Shown piece by piece: positions 57,012 to 64,000 of a DNA stretch of 64,000 bases (positions within the stretch are counted from its first letter, which is position 1; each line of letters begins with the position of its first letter). The position numbers and the translations under genes were made by a program. A model generated the notes under the pieces. It ran no database searches. It had not been told where the DNA came from and saw nothing but the letters and a program-made list of their open reading frames with translations. The stretch is from Pleodorina starrii (Eukaryota > Chlorophyta > Chlorophyceae > Chlamydomonadales > Volvocaceae): NCBI GenBank assembly GCA_030267565.1, contig BRXU01000024.1:1906501-1970500 (forward strand), in the 5' to 3' direction.

Positions 57012-57052
57012 GGGCGGGGCCCCCCTGGGCGCTTCGCGCTGGGGCCCCGCCC
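57012..57052. repeat. 41-base GC-rich foldback (duplicate of 45361-45401)
   Basis: Part of the large direct repeat. Confidence 0.85.
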
Positions 57053-57408
57053 AAAAATCCATCGTCAAAGGTTTCGTAAATGGGCTTCACTACACTCTCT
57101 TCACGGATTCGTTCAGGCGGGGACATTAACCCTCATTAACGAAGGCTTGACGAACCCATGAACGAAGCTAATAACGCAGTTCGTTAATCCGGTGCTTACA
57201 ATGTTCGTTACCAGGGGTACGTTGCCTTGTACATACGCACCTTGTTCGACTTCCAAGTAAGGAGCTTCGCTTAGCATAACTTCCTGCGTGAATGAAGCTC
57301 GTTCGTGAGAAGCGGTAGCAGAATTGTTATTATGGTATTAAGAATCACCCTTTCATTATGCAAGATTGCGGCAGATCAACCAGGGGGGAGTGTACTATAC
57401 CCACGCTG

Positions 57409-58532
57409 ACAAGGGGTTGGTGTCGGCTTCCTTGAAGCCGGAAAAAGGGCGGGGCCCCGTTCAATCGTTACGGGTTAAGTTGAGTGCTAGGGCGTCGAGG
57501 GCGTGAAGTGTGAGAGTGTCGACATTCCTGCTGATAGACGGCCAGAGCTTTATTCGCGAAATGCCTGCTAGCCGAGTCGTTAGCAAGGCCTGCCGGCGCC
57601 GCGCGAAGCGCGTCATCCCGCCGGGTGCATGAGCGCATCGACCGAAATACGGCATCATTTCCAAAGCGAGCGGCGAGGGCGTCAAGTGTGAGAGTGTCGA
57701 CATTCCTGCTGATACACAGCCAGAGCTTTATGTCCAAAATGCCTGCGGCTTCAGCGATCCGCCCCATGTATATAGCATTGCGCTCCGTCTCGGCACTGTG
57801 CAACTCTTCCCGCCAGCGCATTGGCTTAAGTAACTTGACAGTAGACATGGAGTATATTCTTCACATATCACGCAGGCTGACTTGCCAATAGAAGGACAGC
57901 GGAACTGTTTGCGAGGGTCGCGACGACGTGCAGTTGCCGACGAGAGTGCACAGGCTCCGCTACCGAGGTATTCGCCGTAGAGGAGGCTTGACAACTCTAA
58001 CATTAGGACAGGGAATATAGAAGTCCCCTAGGTTGCCGACTGGACTTGTTGGGCGGCCCGCAGAAGACCGCCGCATCGTGCGTGCATTTGCGGCTTGGCG
58101 TCCATCAACCAGCAGTTTGCCCCTCATGGTTTGCTCCTTGCAACCTTTGTAATAGAAATGTGCGTCAAGTCGGTCGGACCGGGTAGCAGAGCTGCGGTGT
58201 GGTCACGGGAAGAATAATGTTCGCAATGCAAACATAGTTTGTTGCCGAAACGAAGATTCATTTCGCGCCGTCATTTCTGGATTCCATTTCGAGAAACAAT
58301 GCACCTTTTGGAATTCATTACAGACCGAGAGGTGTTGGTTTGACCTCGGCCTCTCGGTCCATGGAGACCGCCAAACTGGTTTTACTCATACGATGTTGGA
58401 ATCCTAAAATGAATTTTATATTGCATGAACTTACCATGCAATAAAGAATGTAATATGTTACTTATGTAGCGTTTCTGCCCAGATGTACATGGCCCGCCCC
58501 GCCCGCCCCCGCTTCGCGCTGGGGCCCCGCCC
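57409..58532 (+). mobile_element. Family X copy (duplicate of X3)
   Basis: Same sequence as 45758-46881, duplicated with the segment and therefore not an independent insertion. Confidence 0.7.
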
Positions 58533-58853
58533 AAAAACGCATCAGGGCCGTATGATGCTTTCTTGGCATACACACCTTCAAGTGATCCAATGCTCGCTTG
58601 TGGTCCGAGTACGAATACGCCACACCCATCCGCGCTGGGGCCCCGCCCAAAAATCACGGAGCAAGCTTAGGAATACAACGCTTTTTCCATCGATGACCAG
58701 CTTACCTCTTTGGATGGATTCTTACTTGGCCCTTCTGCTCACGCCAAGCCTTGCGGAAGGCCGCTGAGTCCATTTTACAAGTTCGGCATTATGCTATCGC
58801 ATACAGGCGCAGGAATTCCTGAGCGTACATATGGTTGATACAGTTGCAAAGAA

Positions 58854-61047
58854 ATGTCCCAGTCGGTCACTCAACCTTCGCCAGACTTGTCGAGCACTTG
58901 GCTGCCGGGCATCGTGGCGTGCATTGCGCACCATCTGCCAGCTAACGAAGTGGCAAGCACATTGCGACTGATAGACAAGACAACATCGCAGCAGTTCGCA
59001 GACCATAAGACCATGCGGCTCTCACTTTCGTCACCCATCCACGTGTCCCGGGAGCGCTGGGGCCTCCCGGGCGCTTTTCGCGCGTTGTCTCACAAACAGC
59101 GGCTGCAGCTGCTGTGCCTGACGGCGGCAAGCGGCAGCGTCGACAACCTGGAGGTTGCCCTGGCCAATGCGGGTCTTGATCTTCGGCGCGAGCTGCTCGA
59201 GGCCGCCGCAGCCGCGGGCGAGCTCGACATGTGCAAGGTGCTGCGTGCCCGCGGCTGCCCCTGGGGTGATTCGCTGTCAGCCGCGGCGAAGGCCGGCCAC
59301 CGGCACGTGTGCGAGTGGCTGTTGGCCAGCGGCTGCCGCCTCGACTGGCACGTCGTTTGCAGTGCTGCCCGGGGCGGGCGGGAGGACCTTATGCAGTGGC
59401 TGCTGACGGAATTGCAGGGCCGTCCAAGCGACGATGTGTATATCGTCTGCAGGACATCGTTGGGGGCCGCGGCGGAGTGCTTGAGCCTGGCGGCGCTGCA
59501 GCGGCTGTGGCAGCAGCTCATGGCAGGGCGCCACGGCAGCGACCTGCAGCAGCAGCTTGAGCAGCTCGACGAGTCGGATCGGGTTGTCATCCTGGCGGAA
59601 GCGGCCGGCAGCACCACGCCCGATTGGCAGGCCAAAGTGGAGTGGCTGGAGGGGCTGGGCTACCCCCGCATGGCAATGGCGTGCGAATACGCTGTTCGGG
59701 CTTGTGACGGTGATGCAGCGGTGGCGCGTCTGAAGTGGCTGCGCGGCCGGGGATACCCACTCGAGGCGGCGGCGGCGGACACTGCGGTCTCTCTCGGCAA
59801 TCTTGCCGCCCTACGTTTCCTGGTGGAGCAAGCGGGGGTGCGGCCCACCGGCGGTCAGATTGACGTGTTAATTGCAACCGACCGGGGCCACCTGGCCGTA
59901 CTGCAGTACCTGCACGCCAGCGGCTTGCCCGTAAACACCCGTTCTGTTGCGGAAGAGGCGGCCCGGGCGGGTGACCTGCCGCTGGTGGCCTGGGCGGTGG
60001 AGGGCCTGGGCGTCGCACCCGCTGACGGCGAAGATAGCTTGCTCGACTGCGCGGCGACGAGCGGCAACCTTGAGCTGATGACCTGGCTTCACGCCCGTGG
60101 CTGGGCCTTGGGCCCCACGGCCATCAGCAACGGCGCCGAGAGAGGCTGCGAAGAGGTGCTGGAGTGGCTGGTGGAGCGGGGCTGCCCCTTCCCCGTGGGT
60201 GTCGCCGTCCTCGTTTGTCACCACCACATGTACGATGCACTCCGTGTGGCCCACCAGTTGTGGCCCACCGGTGGTTCATTTTGCATGCGCTGTGCCCAGC
60301 CAGGTCACTCGGCAGGTCCATTAGACGCGTGTGCCGGGCCACCGTGTGTCGTACGTACGTCTAGCTGCTCGAGAGGTGTTATTCGTTCATGGCGTCGATG
60401 CCGTATTCAGATTAGCATGTGCACCTTCCGGGACAGAGTCACTGACTGCCAAGCTGCCAAAGCACGGCACCGGGAAACTCTGCTGCCGGGGAGCTAAGCT
60501 GTGAGGCCGCATGGAGGTTGCACCGCCCCTGCCTGCCCAACCGCCCGTCCGCTCATGAATGTGTGTATGTACGGCAATCATGTATGTTCCTTGGCGGCCC
60601 CAGCTCGATGGCGGCCCCTACCTCGGAGCCGCCGACGACGGTGATCTGGCGATGCTCCGCTGCCTGCACCGGCTGGGCTGCCCCTGGGGGCCGCCGGGGG
60701 AGCTGCTGGCGGACTGCATCAGCAGCGTGGTCTACGACATCTCCGTCGCCGTGCTGCAGTGCCTGCTGGACTTGGGTTGCCCCGTACCGGACTGGGATGC
60801 TGCGGTCAAGTTGGTGGAGGGACGGGAGCCCCGGAAGGAGCGCCACGCGGCGCTGCTGGCATGGCTGGGCGAGCAGCGGCAGCGGCAGCGGCGGCGGTCC
60901 AAGGGGCCTAGCTCGCGGCAGCAACGAACAGCGGCGGCAGACTTGCCTTGCCTTGGAGATGATGTCTTGCCAGGGCGTATGTGGGTTGGGTGTTGTCCGG
61001 TGCCGGGGGTCGGTAGGGCTGCCACACAGCCACCCACCCTGTCATGA
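58854..61047 (+). CDS. Ankyrin-repeat protein with F-box-like N-terminus, copy 2 (2 exons)
   Basis: Exons 58854-60194 and 60604-61047 by the same model as copy 1. The encoded 594 residues are identical to those of the gene at 47203, and 300 bases upstream and the full downstream region are also the same. The two are either very recent paralogues or one locus assembled twice. No difference in splice sites or start is visible. Confidence 0.8.
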
Positions 61048-62607
61048 TGATCGGTGTGTGTTGAGGGACGGAGGGGGGAGGGGTGTGTGTTGGGGTTCCG
61101 GAGCGAGAGCCGTCCGTAGTCTGATGGCTGGGCGGGGGCAGACGTTGGGTGCCGCCAGGGGGTGACTCATCACATCTGGATACGACCTCGTTCGGTTCGG
61201 TCGGGGGCATGCATGGGCTTGGGGTTGTGCCGCACTCGTGGACGTGGTTCACGCTGCGCTTGGCAGCTCCGATAAGAGCAGGACTCGACAAGTTCGGTTC
61301 TGCCTTCGCTGTGCTGCATTAGAGACAGCATTGCAGGGCCCTCGTCTAGGGAGGCAGCCGAGTGCTGCAAGGCATGGCAACTGCAGTCGGCGGGGCTGCA
61401 ATACCGCATTACGTCGCACCACGCCACGTTGCTGGTACGTAACGCCGCGCCACGGTTCGCCACGTCCGGCCACGTCGTCGCGGCACACCGGTCATCTTGG
61501 CTGTCGGGCGACGTTCAGTGCTAGACCCATGGGGGGTTGCATTGCGCATGTAGTGTCCGTTTGCTGGGTGCGGGGATGCTGTGGGCAGGGCGCAGTGTGG
61601 GGCAGCTGTGGGGCGGCTATCCAGTGCACAGATGGCGGACTCTGCGAATGAAGGGCGCGTGCACCGCTGCCCCCCCCCCGTCGCCAGACATGGAACCAAC
61701 GTGCTGGCCAATGATGTTTATCAATATCACATGCACAATCAGAAGCGCATACGTTGTGTACGGCACGCACAACATCAAGGGTGGGCCCCGTCATATCGAT
61801 GAAAGGATGCGTGAGCCTAGCCCAGTCAACCCCGGCTGGGTGCGTGAGAAATCCCCGGCTGACTGACCGGGCATCCCCCGCACTTCCCGGGCATGCTGTC
61901 GGTTTACTGCGGCCGCATGACAGCTGCATCTGTGCGGCTGATTCCGGCAGCACGGCTCCCACGGGTGCTTCGTGCTCGCTCATAATGTCTGCGACCCCGA
62001 GGGTGTTGGCATCGTAAATCATATGTGGGCCGCTGGCTGCTGGCCTGCTGGTTGATGTCACCGCCGCGGGCCACAAGGGGCTGCAGGCGCACCGCCACCG
62101 TTCACAGCGAGAACGAGCTGATCAATAAACCGTTTCAACTGGGGACCTTTTGGCGAATCGTGAGACCCTGGGCCCCCGGCTCGTATGGGTAGTTGTTTGG
62201 GTATTGGGTCACGCACCCCCCAATTACCGTATGCAACATTCACACGCAGAGTGGGCCGTAAGGGATCACCGGGCCATCGTTGCACTCTGCGGTCCGCGCT
62301 CTTTACCCGCTACGGTGCTGCAGCGCCTGCGTGGCGGTCTGAGGCCCGCAGGCTTCGCGCTGGGGCCCCGCCCAAAAATTGGCCCCCTAACACCCACCCA
62401 CCTCTGCCGTACCGTGCGACGCCGTACGATTGTCGTACTATAGTACAAATTAAGGCTTCTTTTGCAAACCACCATCGCAACTAGCGAATTCCTGTCAACG
62501 TACGCGAATGCAAGTCGAGAGTGCCCACCGGAAGCTGAAATGTCCACGTATGTATGTCAATTTCCCAACAAACGACCAAACCATTTTATTACAAAGTCAA
62601 CTGCACG
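61048..62607. other. Downstream of ankyrin copy 2; no gene resolved
   Basis: Duplicate of 49397-50956, with the same embedded X right end near 62351-62379. Confidence 0.4.
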
Positions 62608-63623
62608 ACAAGGGGTCGGTGTCGGCTTCCTTGAAGTCGGAAAACGGCGCGCGGAGCCCGATTCAATCCGTACGGGTGGAGTTGAGTGCTAGGGACTTGG
62701 GTCGAACCGCTGGATGCCCGCCGCCTAAGCGAGAGCGCCTCTGGGGCTATATATGACAACGTAGTTTCGGGCAGTTTCACCGCGAGAAGTCCGAGATGCA
62801 ATCGAACCGAGTCAGCTAGTGGGGCTTCGGCTCTGCCCGGGGAGTGGGCCCCGTGAACAAAGTGGTGGCCGTCTGTCAAGTTGAGGTGTAGCCGAAAGGC
62901 TGCGCGGAATGTACGTCCGGCTGAACATGTGGGCTCCTGTCCACTGAATACCGGTATTCCCACCCCGCATCCTAGAGACTTGGGTGCGTTAGGTAGGCGT
63001 GCGAGTCGGAAGAAGGGTCCTGTCGTCTATCTACTTGCGCGGGAGACCCAAATGGGGGCAACAGCTCTTGACAGCGGATTTCGACAGCCAAGACTTGGAT
63101 CCGTCCCTGGTGGAACCCGTACGGTCCGGCCTTCCCAATCCCAACCCCGCCGCGTGCCATCATCTGGTTTAAATTACATGTTCAAAGCCGTCGCGAGGTC
63201 GCGCGTTATGACGTACTGTCACTACACTGCACAGCGAACATCCGTTTCTATTAAGGCTTACCGACTGAACTTGTTGGGCGGCCCCCAGAAGAGCGCATCG
63301 TGCGTGCATTTGCGGCTTGGCGTCCAACAACCAGTTTGCCCCTCATAGTTTGCCCCATGCAACCTTTGTTAATCTTTGTAACAGTAATATGCGTCAAGGC
63401 GGTCGGATCGGCTAGCAGAGCTGTGGTGTGGAAGCGGGAACAATGTTCGCTATGCAAATATAGTTGGGTATCGCACGTTGCCCGACCAGGGTACGACATG
63501 GACGAGCGCCCTCGCGACCTGGACGCCGACAAGGCGCCGGACCGGCCATTGCGACCAGGCAACTAACGTTTGGCCGCTGCCGGACTTGCAGCCTGAACAA
63601 CCGCACGCATTCCGGTTGCCCGC

Positions 63624-63896
63624 ACTGGGGAACGGGTGGGCAGTCTCATGAGTGACCACTGCCCGGTGTTACTTGAGCTTGAGGCTTTTCGGGGGGGGGC
63701 GCCCACTCTTCGGGCAAACCCAAAGTAAAGGCACGTTTCAATGTCAAGCGCAAAGCCCGTTACGCGAGCCTTTTCACTGCGGATGACGCCCCCGCCATCC
63801 AGCGCATTTCCGCTGCTGTTGATAGGCTGGGGGGAGACCTTGACAGCACTGCTGTAGTCGAAGTTATCACCGGGGCGTGTGCGACGGCCTTGGACA
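63624..63896 (+). pseudogene. LINE endonuclease-domain fragment (duplicate)
   Basis: Same as 51973-52245: SDHCPVLLELE followed by the frameshifted linker and cut by the family X start at 63894. Confidence 0.75.
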
Positions 63897-64000
63897 AGGG
63901 GTTGATGTCGGCTTCCTTGAAGCCGGAAAAAGGGCGGGGCCCCGTTCAATCCGTACGGGTTATTAAGCTGAGTGCTAGGGCGGCGAGGGCGTCAAGTGTG
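63894..64000 (+). mobile_element. Family X copy start, truncated by window end
   Basis: Begins ACAAGGGGTTGATGTCGGC, duplicate of 52243-52349. Confidence 0.7.

Larger units (their letters stand above)
56700..64000 (+). repeat. Direct repeat, copy 2 (to window end)
   Basis: Identical wherever compared to 45049-52349 at a constant offset of 11,651. Contents in order: satellite end module, 41-base foldback (57012-57052), X copy (57409-58532), ankyrin gene, X/W composite (62608-63291), LINE endonuclease fragment, start of the next X copy. Confidence 0.92.

Overview
The window looks like nuclear DNA of a volvocine (Chlamydomonas/Volvox-type) green alga. The genes are GC-rich with many short exons and GT-AG or GC-AG introns, Ala/Ser/Gln/Gly-rich low-complexity coding stretches are common, TGTAA serves as the likely poly(A) signal, and the gene set fits (DGAT2, an EGF-domain exostosin-like GT47 enzyme, a CCDC24-type protein, a family of ankyrin proteins). 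No species was identified. All gene models were built by eye from splice signals, reading phase and family motifs; there was no transcript or database search.

Layout. Positions 1-178 hold the edge of a ubiquitin-like-domain gene (minus). About 1.5-5.3 kb is a graveyard of LINE and interspersed-repeat fragments. About 5.4-37.4 kb is the gene-bearing part: recX-like (+, 5367-9965), ACINUS-like (-, 11587-15027), CCDC24-like (+, 15596-20020), DGAT2 (-, 22404-24652), a small unknown, possibly plastid-targeted protein (+, 25242-25881) and a 14-exon GT47/EGF glycosyltransferase (-, 28068-37390). These genes alternate in strand, giving tail-to-tail pairs with facing poly(A) signals and head-to-head pairs sharing about 0.57-0.59 kb of upstream DNA.

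About 38-64 kb is repeat-dominated. It holds several copies of a roughly 1.15 kb non-coding interspersed element (called family X here), one copy containing a nested 529-bp TIR element with an 8-bp target duplication; a higher-order satellite built of degenerate GACGC/GCTAC pentamers (41320-45356); more pentamer and decamer arrays (53.3-54.0 kb); broken LINE pieces; a recurrent 41-bp GC-rich foldback; and a direct repeat in which 45049-52349 recurs, with no difference seen, at 56700-64000 (offset 11,651 bp, running off the window end). Each copy of that repeat carries the same ankyrin-repeat gene.

Functionally the genes are unrelated housekeeping or accessory genes: DNA recombination control, mRNA processing, an uncharacterised coiled-coil protein, triacylglycerol synthesis and cell-surface glycosylation. 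They do not form one pathway. The most unusual material is in the repeat half, plus a set of three inferred GC-AG introns in the glycosyltransferase gene.
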